64,000 nucleotides of DNA from CBDHCC01 sp965219235 (GCA_965219235.1 OZ244721.1:868001-932000), one strand, 5' to 3'. Positions 30,650 through 41,369 are shown, counted from the first letter of the stretch. Notes: generated from the letters alone by a model not told the origin. Numbers and translations: made by a program.

Positions 30650-30798
30650 TCACCGCTTCCTCGACAGCTCCCGCATGGCCTGATCGAGCCCCGCCGATGT
30701 CAGCGGGACCGTCCTCCCCTCCCTCAGCTCGCCGACCATGCCGACCGAGCCCAAGTAGGCCCACCGCCTCCTCCGACACCGGGTTCAGCCGGGCGGCG
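30650..30798 (-). pseudogene. Degenerate duplicate of the 3' end of the vwa gene
   Basis: About 148 bp aligns without gaps, except one base, to 31263-31411, the last ~49 codons of the intact vwa gene, at roughly 80 % identity by hand count. In the same frame it reads VPLTSAGLDQAMRELSRKR-stop, against FPLTLAGLDDAMRELSRTR-stop in the intact gene. A one-base insertion near 30766 shifts the frame at the WAY codons. The copy is in direct orientation. It starts exactly at the stop codon and ends where similarity is lost abruptly. Confidence 0.85.
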
Positions 30799-31147
30799 AC
30801 CCGTCGGCACTGGCTGGTTCGACGCGAGCGGGCTCGGCCTGGGTGACGGTCGCCTCGTCCGCGGGCACCCACACCCGCCCCTTCTCGTCCGCCGCCCGCA
30901 GGACGAGCACCGCGCACCCGTCCACCCGCTGGTCGACAGCCAGAATCAGGCGGCCGGGGGGCATCTCGTTCAGCTTGCGGAACTGGCGCTTGTCCTCGCG
31001 CCCGTTCACCATCCGGCTCTCCGGCTTGGGACAGGCCCGTTGGCCGACCGGAACGGGAGAGGTGCCCGCGTCCGGCAGCGTGTTCAGCGAAGCCGGCGCG
31101 GCTCCGACGAGCAGCAGGCCGGCGGCTGGGATCCATAGCTTGTGCAC
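30785..31147 (-). CDS. Small secreted protein of unknown function
   Basis: A 120-aa product with a probable signal peptide (HKLWIPAAGLLLVGAAPASL). GTG 31147 is preferred because GGGAGG lies a few bases upstream. I do not recognise the mature part; it contains two cysteines (RACPKPES and DGCAVLVL), which could form a disulfide. The last four codons and the stop lie inside the degenerate vwa copy, so the present C-terminus (SPPG) appears to have been made by the junction. The gene sits between the two copies of the vwa 3' end. Confidence 0.6.
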   Translation of the reverse strand: MHKLWIPAAGLLLVGAAPASLNTLPDAGTSPVPVGQRACPKPESRMVNGREDKRQFRKLNEMPPGRLILAVDQRVDGCAVLVLRAADEKGRVWVPADEATVTQAEPARVEPASADGSPPG

Positions 31148-31262
31148 CGCATCCTCCCTTCGGTTCGAGGTCCAGCGGAGCATATCACATTGGGCGGCTT
31201 GCACCAGTGTTGCGATGTCACACCCCTACTCCCTTTCCCCGTGGGAAGAGAGGACGTGAACA

Positions 31263-32438
31263 TCACCGCGTCCTCGACAGCTCCCGCATCGCGTCGTCCA
31301 GTCCCGCCAGCGTCAGCGGGAACATCCGTCCCTCCATCAGCTCCCTCACCATGCCGATGGAGCCGCTATACGCCCACTGCTCCTCCGGCACCGGGTTCAG
31401 CCAGGCGGCGGCGGGGTAGGTGCGGGTGAGGCGCGACAGCCAGGTCGCCCCGGCCTCCTCGTTCCTATGCTCCACCGAGCCGCCGATGTGGGTCAGCTCA
31501 TAGGGGCTCATCGCCGCATCGCCGACGAGGACCAGCTTGTGGTCGTGGCCGAACTTGTGGAGCACGTCCCAAGTGGGCGTGCGCTCGGCGAAGCGGCGGC
31601 GGTTGTCCTTCCACACGCCCTCGTAGGGGCAGTTGTGGAAGTAGAAGAACTCCAGGTGCTTGAACTCGGACGTGGCGGCCGAGAACAGCTCTTCGACCAC
31701 GCGGACGTGCGGGTCCATCGAGCCGCCGACATCGAGGAACAGCAGCAGCTTGACCGCATTGTGCCGCTCCGGCCGCATCCGGATGTCGAGCCAGCCCTGG
31801 CGCGCGGTGCCGTCGATGGTGGCGTCGAGGTCCAGCTCGTCGGCCCGCCCCTCCCGCGCGAAGCGGCGCAGGCGGCGGAGCGCGATCTTGATCGTGCGCG
31901 TGCCCAGCTCGCGCTCGTTGTCGAAGTTGCGGAACTCGCGCTTTTCCCACACCTTCACCGCGCGCTTGTGCCGGCTCTCGCCGCCGATCCGCACGCCTTC
32001 CGGGTTGTAGCCGCCATTGCCGAAGGGCGAGGTGCCGCCGGTGCCGATCCATTTGGAGCCGCCCTGATGGCGCTCCTGCTGCTCCTTCAACCGCTCGGCC
32101 AGCGTCTCCATCAACTTGTCCCAGTCTCCGATCGCCTCGATCGCGGCGCGCTCCTCCTCGGTCAGGTACTTCTCGGCCGCCGCGCGCAGCCACTCCTCCG
32201 GGATTTCGGCCGTGGTCGTGCCGTCGCCCAGCACGCCCTTGAACACGCGCGCGAAGACCTGGTCGAAGCGGTCGATCAGCCCCTCGTCCTTCACATAGGT
32301 GGCGCGCGCCAGATAGTAGAAGTCCTCCGCCGACCGCTCGGCCACGTCGGCGTCGAGCGCCTCGATCAGCGTCAGATGCTCCTTCGCCCCGACCCTGATG
32401 CCGGCGCCGCGCAGCTCGTCGAGGAAGTTCAGGAGCAC
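31263..32438 (-). CDS. VWA-domain (CoxE-like) protein, MoxR-associated
   Basis: About 391 aa, cytoplasmic. The C-terminal von Willebrand A-like domain begins near LLLFLDVGGSMDPHVRVVEE; the metal site is altered (DVGGS rather than DxSxS). Proteins of this family pair with MoxR AAA+ ATPases as chaperone or metal-insertion modules, and a moxR gene lies nearby on the same strand, though separated here by an inserted gene. GTG 32438 (VLLNFLDELRGAG) matches the family N-terminus; no strong ribosome-binding site is visible, so the start is uncertain. The 3' 148 bp are duplicated at 30650-30798. Confidence 0.82.
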   Translation of the reverse strand: MLLNFLDELRGAGIRVGAKEHLTLIEALDADVAERSAEDFYYLARATYVKDEGLIDRFDQVFARVFKGVLGDGTTTAEIPEEWLRAAAEKYLTEEERAAIEAIGDWDKLMETLAERLKEQQERHQGGSKWIGTGGTSPFGNGGYNPEGVRIGGESRHKRAVKVWEKREFRNFDNERELGTRTIKIALRRLRRFAREGRADELDLDATIDGTARQGWLDIRMRPERHNAVKLLLFLDVGGSMDPHVRVVEELFSAATSEFKHLEFFYFHNCPYEGVWKDNRRRFAERTPTWDVLHKFGHDHKLVLVGDAAMSPYELTHIGGSVEHRNEEAGATWLSRLTRTYPAAAWLNPVPEEQWAYSGSIGMVRELMEGRMFPLTLAGLDDAMRELSRTR

Positions 32439-32626
32439 GGGGGAAAGGTCACAAAGTTCACGCAACGGTGCGACGGGCGCAGAGCGCGCCTGTAGGACTT
32501 TCGACCGCGGCCGGACCGGGCGCGGGCAAGCCGAGGCGAGGCGGGAGCGAGACTCATGCGAACCCTTGTGGCACAAAAACTTCACTTTGTACAGCGCGAA
32601 GAGCGGCCGTCTTACCGGCAACCCTC

Positions 32627-32716
32627 GCTCCTGCGAAAGCAGGAGCCCAGAACACGGGAGATCGGTCGCCCGCGTACCAGGTGGAGAGCCCAGTGGGCTC
32701 CTGCTTTCGCAGGAGC
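32627..32716. repeat. R2 palindromic repeat pair
   Basis: Two perfect 23-bp arms in inverted orientation (32627-32649 and 32694-32716). Each arm is itself a palindrome around GCTCCTGCGAAAGCAGGAGC. Located between the HsdR-like gene and the vwa gene. The same pair recurs at 39921-40011. Both can fold as nested hairpins, possibly terminating the HsdR-like transcript. Confidence 0.85.
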
Positions 32717-32729
32717 AATGGAGGGCGGT

Positions 32730-33779
32730 TCAGGCGTCCAGTTCGGTCAGTCGCCCTCGTATGGCGTCCTCGAACCTGTACAGGTCGATCGGCTCGTCCA
32801 CCGGATGGCGCGTCTCCTCCTTGCCCGCGAACACCCCGACATGGCGCGAGGTGGCGCTGTTGAAGTGCAGGCGCACGATGGTCTTGCGGTTGTTGTCGTC
32901 CAGCAGGATGGCGCAGTAGGATTTCGCGTCGCGCATATGGATGCGCTTGGGATCGACGCTGCGCGATCCGATCGCGCGGACGATGTGGAAGCCGTCGATC
33001 TCCTCCTGCGTGGTTTCGATGTCGCCCGGCGGCAGGCCCTCCTCGTCGTCTCCATCTATGGGAGAGGAGGCGGAGAGGGCCGAGGTCAGCCGTTCGTTGA
33101 CCCTCTCCCGAACGAGGTTCTGGACCGAGTTGACGATGAGCGAGCGGTAGAGATCGCGGATCGTGGAGGTGAGGCGCGCCGGGGTCACCCGGCCCGCGAT
33201 CAGCTTGACGAACTCGTCCGAAGGGTCGGCGAATTCCTTCGCCAGCTCGGCGGCCACCAGGGACTGCGACTTGAGATTGCCCGCTTCCTGGATGATGCGC
33301 TCGACGTCGAAGCTGCCCTTGGCGAAGCTGCTCAGCGTCTTCAGATCGGACTTGCGGATGTGTTCGAGGTTGAGCGTGAAGAACGGCTTGTCGTCCATCT
33401 TGTTCTTGGCGTCGTAATCGCAGAAGAACTTGTAGATGACACCGTTGGTCAGAACCGCGACGCGCGCATCGGTGGTGGTGAAGTAGCGGTAGAGCTGCGA
33501 AGCATGCTCGACCTTCAGATCGCCTGTCGCCGCCTTGCACTCGATCAGGATCGCCACCCCGTCGGGCGAACGGATCGCATAATCGACCTTCTCCCCCTTC
33601 TTCGTGCCGACGTCGCAGGTGAATTCGGGAACCACCTCGGAGGGATTGAAGACGTCATAGCCGAGCGCCTTGATGAACGGCATCACCAGCGCGTTCTTGG
33701 CCGCCTCTTCGGTGAGCAGCACCTCGCGGTGTTCCTTGACGCGCTTCGCCAGCTCGTTGAGCTGAGTTTCCATGTCCAT
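32730..33779 (-). CDS. Stand-alone HsdR N-terminal-like nuclease domain protein
   Basis: A 349-aa protein whose first ~150 residues resemble the PD-(D/E)xK nuclease domain of type I restriction R subunits. KKGEKVDYAI supplies D66 and ILIECKA supplies E80 and K82, an apparently intact catalytic core. There is no helicase part and no HsdM/HsdS nearby, so it is not a classic restriction system. The C-terminal ~170 residues are unrecognised. A run of six G lies five bases before ATG 33779. It is wedged between moxR and vwa, which are normally adjacent. A solo defence nuclease or DNA-processing role is possible but unproven. Confidence 0.78.
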   Translation of the reverse strand: MDMETQLNELAKRVKEHREVLLTEEAAKNALVMPFIKALGYDVFNPSEVVPEFTCDVGTKKGEKVDYAIRSPDGVAILIECKAATGDLKVEHASQLYRYFTTTDARVAVLTNGVIYKFFCDYDAKNKMDDKPFFTLNLEHIRKSDLKTLSSFAKGSFDVERIIQEAGNLKSQSLVAAELAKEFADPSDEFVKLIAGRVTPARLTSTIRDLYRSLIVNSVQNLVRERVNERLTSALSASSPIDGDDEEGLPPGDIETTQEEIDGFHIVRAIGSRSVDPKRIHMRDAKSYCAILLDDNNRKTIVRLHFNSATSRHVGVFAGKEETRHPVDEPIDLYRFEDAIRGRLTELDA

Positions 33780-33842
33780 CTGATCCCCCCTTGTTCATGG
33801 GGAGAAACCTACAGGGAAGGCCGGCCTTCGCAAGCCTTCGGC

Positions 33843-34685
33843 TCACCCCCGTCCGCGCGCCAGGAAGGCCAGGCGTTCCAGCATCATCACGTCCTGCTCG
33901 TTCTTCAACAGCGCGCCGTAGAGCGGCGGGATCGCCTTGCGGGAATCGTGATCCCGCAGCACCTCCAGAGGCATATCCTCCACCAGCAGCAGCTTCAGCC
34001 AGTCGAGCAGCTCGCTGGTGGACGGCTTCTTCTTCAGGCCCGGCACCTCGCGGACCTGGAAGAACATCTCGAGCGCCTTGGCCACCAGCCGCTTTTCGAT
34101 GCCGGGGAAGTGGACCTCGACGATCGCCTCCATCGTCTCCCGGTCGGGAAAGGCGATGTAGTGGAAGAAGCAGCGGCGCAGGAAGGCGTCGGGCAGCTCC
34201 TTCTCGTTGTTCGACGTGATGACCACCACCGGGCGCTCGGCGGCCGCGACCCGCTCGCCGGTCTCGTAGACGTCGAACGCCATGCGATCGAGTTCCTGGA
34301 GCAGGTCGTTGGGGAATTCGATGTCCGCCTTGTCGATCTCGTCGATCAGCAGGACCGGCAGGCGCTCGGACGTGAACGCGTCCCACAATTTGCCGCGCCG
34401 GATGTAGTTGCCGATGTCGTGGACCCGCGCGTCGCCGAGCTGGCCGTCGCGCAACCTCGCCACGGCGTCGTATTCGTAGAGGCCCTGCTGCGCCTTGGTG
34501 GTCGACTTCACCGACCATTCGATCAGCGGCGCGTCGAGCGCGCGCGCGATCTCGTGCGCCAGCACCGTCTTGCCGGTGCCCGGCTCGCCCTTGACCAGCA
34601 GCGGGCGGCGCAGCGTCACCGCGGCGTTGACCGCGACGCGCAGGTCCGGGGTGGCGATGTAGTCGGCGGTGCCTTCGAAACGCAT
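33843..34685 (-). CDS. MoxR-family AAA+ ATPase
   Basis: A 280-aa ATPase of the MoxR type. Walker A GEPGTGKT is at 33-40, Walker B VLLIDEIDKAD begins at 111, and the sensor region VVVITSNNEKELPDAFLRRC follows. Such proteins act with VWA partners in maturation of other proteins. The expected partner is the vwa gene at 31263-32438, here displaced by the HsdR-like gene. Product length and motifs are normal. Confidence 0.92.
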   Translation of the reverse strand: MRFEGTADYIATPDLRVAVNAAVTLRRPLLVKGEPGTGKTVLAHEIARALDAPLIEWSVKSTTKAQQGLYEYDAVARLRDGQLGDARVHDIGNYIRRGKLWDAFTSERLPVLLIDEIDKADIEFPNDLLQELDRMAFDVYETGERVAAAERPVVVITSNNEKELPDAFLRRCFFHYIAFPDRETMEAIVEVHFPGIEKRLVAKALEMFFQVREVPGLKKKPSTSELLDWLKLLLVEDMPLEVLRDHDSRKAIPPLYGALLKNEQDVMMLERLAFLARGRG

Positions 34686-34771
34686 GGTGGGCGGGCTCTC
34701 CGGTCGGAACGGCCCGACGGATTAGGCGACGGGGGCGGGGCAGCGCAATGCGCGAGCGCTCGCCGGAGCGA

Positions 34772-35431
34772 TCAACCTTGGGCGCGCGCGGCGGAACGGC
34801 GCTGGAGCATCGCCACGAAGGTGCCGTGCTGGCGCACCAGCTGGTCGGCGCCGAAGGCCATCGCGCGCTCCACGCCGGGTGCGTCGATGAAGCCGGCCAC
34901 CGTGGCCAGCAGGTCGGCCTGGGACGGGAGCACGCAAGGGCGGATGTCGCAGCCGAAGCGCTCCGCCGCCCGCTCCATCAGCGCGCGCAGGCCGTGCCAC
35001 TCGACGATCAGCGCGGTGGCCGCTCCCAGCGACACGCCGTCGCGCTCCGAGGTGGCGAGCGTGGCGATCGCGTGCGCCAGGTCGGCGGTGGTGACCTCGT
35101 CCAAATGGTGTCCGGACGTGCTGGGCACCGGACCGACGGCGACCGCCAGCGATGCGAGCGCGGCGCGCTCGCTCTGCCACGCGTCGAACGCGCCGTTCAG
35201 GAACCGCCGCTCGCGATCCGAGCGGGCGAGCAGCGACGCGCCGTCGACCAGTCCGGCCGCGCCGCCGTGCAGCAGCGCCAGCCAGTGGATCGCGTCGGCC
35301 AGGTCCGGCCCGGCGCCGCGGCCGGGATCGGAGGCCAGCCGCCGCATCCACGGATGCTCGCCTGCGCCCCCCTCGAAGAGCGCAGGGTCGAGCCCGGTCC
35401 AAATCGCGTCCAGTCCGCCGTGATCCCTCAT
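34772..35431 (-). CDS. Conserved-looking hypothetical protein
   Basis: A 219-aa alpha-helical, soluble-looking protein without signal or membrane segments. GDGVSLGAATALIVEWHGLR-type sequence in the second half and a single FGCDIRPC cysteine pair are the only notable points (reads ERDGVSLGAATALIVEWH). It has normal high-GC codon use, so it is likely native. I do not recognise a family with confidence. It lies between moxR and rpoD on the same strand, with gaps of 86 and 76 bp. Confidence 0.65.
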   Translation of the reverse strand: MRDHGGLDAIWTGLDPALFEGGAGEHPWMRRLASDPGRGAGPDLADAIHWLALLHGGAAGLVDGASLLARSDRERRFLNGAFDAWQSERAALASLAVAVGPVPSTSGHHLDEVTTADLAHAIATLATSERDGVSLGAATALIVEWHGLRALMERAAERFGCDIRPCVLPSQADLLATVAGFIDAPGVERAMAFGADQLVRQHGTFVAMLQRRSAARAQG

Positions 35432-35507
35432 GCCCGCTCGTCTGTTCCCCGGCTCGTGGCCGACGGAACCCTAGAACGCGAAAGGTAAAGGGCGGGTTAG
35501 CCCCGAC

Positions 35508-37541
<2,034 letters not shown>

Positions 37542-37549
37542 GTGTCTCG

Positions 37550-39409
37550 TCATCCTGTGGTGGCGGCGGGGCCGTCCTCGCCCCGCGCCAGTTCGTTCAG
37601 CTCGTCGCGCGCGCGGGCGATCCGGTCCCGCAGCGACGCCTGCTCGGCGAGCAGGGCCGCGAAGCGATCCCCCTCCGCCGTGCCCAGCTCCGCGGTCACC
37701 GACGCCAGCGCCCGCTCCTCGCGCGGCAGGTCGGCCATCGCGTGGACCGCCGCGACCAGATGCCCGGCCGCCGCCTCGCTCCCGCCGTCCGCGCCAAGCC
37801 ATGAGAAAGCCAGACCGTCGTTCCCCGCATGCCGGTCGCCGACCGGGTTCACCCCGGCGGTGGCGCATATGGGATGGAGCGGTGTGAGATCAAGCTGCGC
37901 GTCCGCGAACGCCGCGCGCACCAGCGCGTCGCGCAGCTCGGCGAGGGGGCCGGGGGCGAGCTCCAGCCGGGTGAGTGGCTCGGCCACCTCCGCCAGCAGC
38001 GCGGGCCGGCGCACGAGGCCCGCGAGCACGGCGCGCGCGAGCGGCGTGCCGCCGTCTCCGGCCGCCATGGCGCGCACGCGGGCGGAGGGCGGCTGCGCCG
38101 CAGCCCGCCGCGAGTCGTCGCGCGCGCCTCGGCCCGGCGAGCGCGCCTGCCACTGCGCGCGTCCCTCCTGGAACAGCCGATCGCGCAGCGCCCGGCCGTA
38201 GTCGCGGGCGAGCTCCCGGTCCGCGATGGTCGCGGCCAGCGCGTCCAGACGGGTGCGCACCGCCGCCCTCTCCTCGGGGGAGGCGGGGGGCGCAGGCCCG
38301 CGCGCGGCGCGGTAGAGGCGGTCGGCCATCGGCTCCGCCCCGGCCACCAGCGCGTCCAGCGCCGCCCGGCCGCCGGCGCGCACCAGGTCGTCGGGATCCT
38401 GGCCGGCGGGCAGGGTGACGAAGGCGAGGGAGCGCCCGCCCTTCAGCAGGGGCAGCCCACGTTCGGCCGCGCGGACCGCCGCGCGCTCGCCCGCCGCGTC
38501 GCCGTCGAAGCACAGCACCGGCACGTCGGTGTGCCGCCAGAGCAGCTCCAGCTGCGCCTCCGTCAGCGCGGTGCCGAGCGGCGCCACCGCCTCCTCGACC
38601 CCCGCGCCGGCCAGCGCGATCACGTCCATGTAGCCTTCGACCACCAGCATCCGCCCGGCGGCGCGCGCGGCGGGCGCGGCGCGGTGGAGGTTGAAGAGCG
38701 TGCGGCCCTTGTCGAACAGCGGCGTCTCCGGGCTGTTCAGGTACTTTGGCGTGCCGTCGGAGAGCGTGCGGCCGCCGAATGCGATCACCCGCGCGCGGGC
38801 GTCGTGGATCGGGATGACCAGGCGGTCGCGGAAGCGGTCGTAGGGCGCGCGGCCCTCCGCCTCGACCAGCAGCCCGGCCTCGGTCAGCTGTTCGGGCGGG
38901 AAGGGGAGCGCCCCCGCGATGGCGTCCCGCCGATCGGGCGCGAAGCCGATCGCGAACGCCGCCACCTGCTCCGCCGCCACGCCGCGCCGGTCCAGGTAGG
39001 CGCGCGCCGCCGCCCCCTCCGCGCCCGCCAGCCGCGCCGAGAACCAGCGCGCGGCGGCGGCGGTGACATCGTGCAGTCCGGCGCGGCGCTCCTCGCGCTC
39101 CTGCGCGCGGGGATCGGGCGCGGGCAGTTCCAGCCCCGCCTCGCCCGCCAGCTCCTTGACCGCGTCGATGAAGGCCAGCCCGCGCTGGTCGATCATCCAG
39201 CCGATCGCGTCGCCGTGCGCGCCGCAGCCGAAGCAGTGGTAGAACGCCTTGGCGTCGTTGACGTAGAAGGAGGGCGTCTTCTCCTCATGGAACGGGCAGC
39301 AGCCGCGCCACTCGTTGCCCGCGCGCTTCATCGGCACGGTGCGCTGGACGAGCGTGGACAGCGTCGTGCGGGCGCGAAGCTCGTCCAGCCATTGCGCCGA
39401 CAGCGCCAT
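37550..39409 (-). CDS. dnaG: DNA primase DnaG
   Basis: Synthesises RNA primers at the replication fork. The 619-aa protein has the CHC2 zinc finger (C38, H41, C59, C62 in CCPFHEEKTPSF...HCFGCG), the DnaG catalytic core, the TOPRIM elements VVEGYMDVIAL and CFDGDAAG, and a helicase-interacting C-terminal domain. It overlaps yqeY by one base (TGATG) and rpoD follows, reproducing the macromolecular-synthesis operon with yqeY in place of rpsU. Confidence 0.97.
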   Translation of the reverse strand: MALSAQWLDELRARTTLSTLVQRTVPMKRAGNEWRGCCPFHEEKTPSFYVNDAKAFYHCFGCGAHGDAIGWMIDQRGLAFIDAVKELAGEAGLELPAPDPRAQEREERRAGLHDVTAAAARWFSARLAGAEGAAARAYLDRRGVAAEQVAAFAIGFAPDRRDAIAGALPFPPEQLTEAGLLVEAEGRAPYDRFRDRLVIPIHDARARVIAFGGRTLSDGTPKYLNSPETPLFDKGRTLFNLHRAAPAARAAGRMLVVEGYMDVIALAGAGVEEAVAPLGTALTEAQLELLWRHTDVPVLCFDGDAAGERAAVRAAERGLPLLKGGRSLAFVTLPAGQDPDDLVRAGGRAALDALVAGAEPMADRLYRAARGPAPPASPEERAAVRTRLDALAATIADRELARDYGRALRDRLFQEGRAQWQARSPGRGARDDSRRAAAQPPSARVRAMAAGDGGTPLARAVLAGLVRRPALLAEVAEPLTRLELAPGPLAELRDALVRAAFADAQLDLTPLHPICATAGVNPVGDRHAGNDGLAFSWLGADGGSEAAAGHLVAAVHAMADLPREERALASVTAELGTAEGDRFAALLAEQASLRDRIARARDELNELARGEDGPAATTG

Positions 39410-39864
39410 CAGCCGGCCAGTTCGGCCTTCACCAGTCCGCTGGCGGCAGCCATGTCCAACTCGTTTCCGTGCCGCGCCTTCAGCTCCGCCATGACCCGGC
39501 CCATGTCCTTGACCGAGGAGGCGTCCAGCTCCCCCGCGATCGAGCGGATCGCGGCGCGGGTCTGCGCCTCGTCCAGGCGCGCGGGCAGGAACTCCTCGAT
39601 CACGGCCAGCTCGGCCGCCTCGTTCGCGGCCAGCTCAGGCCGCCCGCCGCCCTCGAACATCGCCATCGATTCGCGGCGCTGCTTGGCCATCCTGTTGAGC
39701 ACCTCGACCGCGGTGATGTCGTCGTCGGCGGGCGCGGTGCCGGTGCGCAGCTCGATGTCGCGGTCCTTGAGCTTGGCCAGGATCGAGCGGATCGCCTGGA
39801 GGCGCGGCTTCTCGCCCGCCTTCATCGCGGCGATCTGAGCGGCTTTCAGGTCGTCGCGGATCAT
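39409..39864 (-). CDS. GatB/YqeY domain-containing protein
   Basis: A 151-aa protein matching the YqeY family, related to the tail domain of the GatB subunit of tRNA amidotransferase: MIRDDLKAAQIAAMKAGEK at the start, LRTGTAPADDDITAVEVL, EFLPARLDE and VKDMGRVMAELKA. It may act in tRNA-linked quality control, but the function is not established. First gene of the operon with dnaG and rpoD; divergent from carA. Confidence 0.92.
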   Translation of the reverse strand: MIRDDLKAAQIAAMKAGEKPRLQAIRSILAKLKDRDIELRTGTAPADDDITAVEVLNRMAKQRRESMAMFEGGGRPELAANEAAELAVIEEFLPARLDEAQTRAAIRSIAGELDASSVKDMGRVMAELKARHGNELDMAAASGLVKAELAG

Positions 39865-39920
39865 GGGCGGGAGTCCTTAAGGGTGGTGACTGGTCGAACC
39901 CTGTTCCTACTCAATACCGT

Positions 39921-40011
39921 GCTCCTGCGAAAGCAGGAGCCCAATGTGGGAGCGACCGGGCGACGGCCATCGTCAACGGAACCGGCAATAGGCTCCTGCC
40001 TTCGCAGGAGC
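39921..40011. repeat. R2 palindromic repeat pair in the yqeY-carA divergent region
   Basis: Arms GCTCCTGCGAAAGCAGGAGC (from 39921) and GGCTCCTGCCTTCGCAGGAG (from 39991) in inverted orientation, about 48 bp apart. They fill much of the 239-bp region between divergent yqeY and carA, where both promoters should lie. No other clear feature was seen there. Confidence 0.8.
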
Positions 40012-40103
40012 ACGGCGGGCGCGACTGCATTGACCACCCCGCCACCGCCCTCTACCCCCCACCCCTTAGCGACATCGCCAGCACCCAACCGGAGTCCCGC
40101 CAC

Positions 40104-41369
40104 ATGGCCGACCCCCCGCCCGCACCCGCGCGCTCCGAAGGCGCCACCGGCGTGCTGGTGCTGGCGGACGGGACGGTGGTGTGGGGGCGCGGCTTCGGCG
40201 CGGAGGGCGCCGGGGTGGGAGAGGTGTGCTTCAACACCGCCATGACCGGCTATCAGGAGGTGCTGACCGACCCGTCCTATGCGGGCCAGATCGTCACCTT
40301 CACCTTCCCGCACATCGGCAATGTCGGCGCGAACGCGGAGGACGTGGAGGCCGACAGCCCGAACGCGGTCGGCTGCGTCGTGCGCGAGGACGTGACGGCG
40401 CCGTCCTCCTTCCGCTCGCGCCAGGGGCTGGGCGAGTGGATGGCGGCGCACGGCCTGATCGGCCTGTCGGGCGTGGACACGCGCGCGCTGACGCGGAGCA
40501 TCCGGTTGCGGGGCGCGCCCAACGCGGTGGTGGCGCACTCGGCGGCGGGCGCGTTCGACCTGGAGGCGCTGCGGGCGATGGCGGCCGACTGGCCGGGGCT
40601 GGAGGGGATGGACCTGGCGCGCTCCGTCAGCCGCCAGGTGGCGCATCCGTGGGAGGGCGGACTGTGGCGGCTGGGGGAGGGGTTCGGGGACTCCTCCCCC
40701 CGTCGCCCCGGCCTTGAGCCGGGGTCCAGCTTCTCCTCCGAGGACAAGAAGCTGGACCCCGGCTTTCGCCGGGGTGACGAGGAGGGAGGGGAGGGGCAGA
40801 ACACCCACCCCCACGTCGTCGCCATCGACTACGGCTCCAAGCACACCATCTTCCGCAACCTCGTGGCTGCCGGCGCGCGGGTGACGGTGGTCCCCGCCAC
40901 CACCTCGTTCGCGGAGATCATGGCGCTGGAGCCCGCCGGCGTGTTCCTCTCCAACGGCCCCGGCGACCCGGCGGCCACGGGCGCGTACGCCGTGCCCGTC
41001 ATCCGCGCGCTGCTGGAGGCGGACGTGCCGATCTTCGGCATCTGCCTGGGCCATCAGCTCCTCGCGCTCGCGGCCGGCGCGCGCACGGTGAAGATGCACC
41101 AGGGCCACCGGGGCGCGAACCACCCGGTCCAGCGGCTGGCCGACGGCACGGTGGAGATCACGAGCATGAACCACGGCTTCGCGGTGGACCGCGACAGCCT
41201 AGGGGAGGGGATGCGCGAGACCCACCGCTCGCTCTTCGACGGCAGCAACGCCGGCCTGGAACTCGCCGGCGGCCGAGCCTTCAGCGTCCAGCACCACCCG
41301 GAGGCGAGCCCAGGGCCGCAGGACAGTGGGTATTTGTTTGAGCGGTTTGTGGAAATGCTTGGCCAGTGA
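40104..41369 (+). CDS. carA: Carbamoyl-phosphate synthase small subunit CarA, with in-frame repeat insertion
   Basis: The glutamine amidotransferase subunit supplying ammonia to CarB for arginine and pyrimidine synthesis. The 421-aa product is about 40 residues longer than E. coli CarA. The N-terminal domain (FNTAMTGYQEVLTDPSYAGQ) and the class I GATase domain (GICLGHQLL with C314; QHHPEA with H398 and E400) are intact. The extra length lies in the interdomain linker, residues ~196-230, encoded by a palindromic repeat (40692-40790). The repeat keeps frame, so the enzyme is probably active. carB is displaced about 1.2 kb downstream. Confidence 0.95.
   Translation: MADPPPAPARSEGATGVLVLADGTVVWGRGFGAEGAGVGEVCFNTAMTGYQEVLTDPSYAGQIVTFTFPHIGNVGANAEDVEADSPNAVGCVVREDVTAPSSFRSRQGLGEWMAAHGLIGLSGVDTRALTRSIRLRGAPNAVVAHSAAGAFDLEALRAMAADWPGLEGMDLARSVSRQVAHPWEGGLWRLGEGFGDSSPRRPGLEPGSSFSSEDKKLDPGFRRGDEEGGEGQNTHPHVVAIDYGSKHTIFRNLVAAGARVTVVPATTSFAEIMALEPAGVFLSNGPGDPAATGAYAVPVIRALLEADVPIFGICLGHQLLALAAGARTVKMHQGHRGANHPVQRLADGTVEITSMNHGFAVDRDSLGEGMRETHRSLFDGSNAGLELAGGRAFSVQHHPEASPGPQDSGYLFERFVEMLGQ
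40692..40790 (+). repeat. Palindromic element inserted in frame within carA (family R5)
   Basis: Left arm 40701-40734 (core CCGGGGTCCAGCTTCT) and right arm 40747-40779 (core AGAAGCTGGACCCCGGCT) form a long inverted repeat with a 12-bp loop. The flanks are CTCCTCCCCC and GAGGAGGGAG, also complementary. Each arm holds a nested CCGG...CCGG palindrome. Translated, it gives a hydrophilic segment (RRPGLEPGSSFSSEDKKLDP...) absent from the usual CarA linker. The element resembles dispersed sphingomonad intergenic repeats. Confidence 0.85.

Noticed and set aside
30618..31136. A 172-codon minus-strand frame overlapping the small secreted protein
   Set aside because: It crosses the degenerate vwa copy out of frame and has shadow-like composition; the frame with a signal peptide and ribosome-binding site was preferred.
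32730..33779. A type I restriction-modification system
   Set aside because: Only the nuclease-like N-terminal domain is present; no methylase, specificity or helicase component lies nearby.
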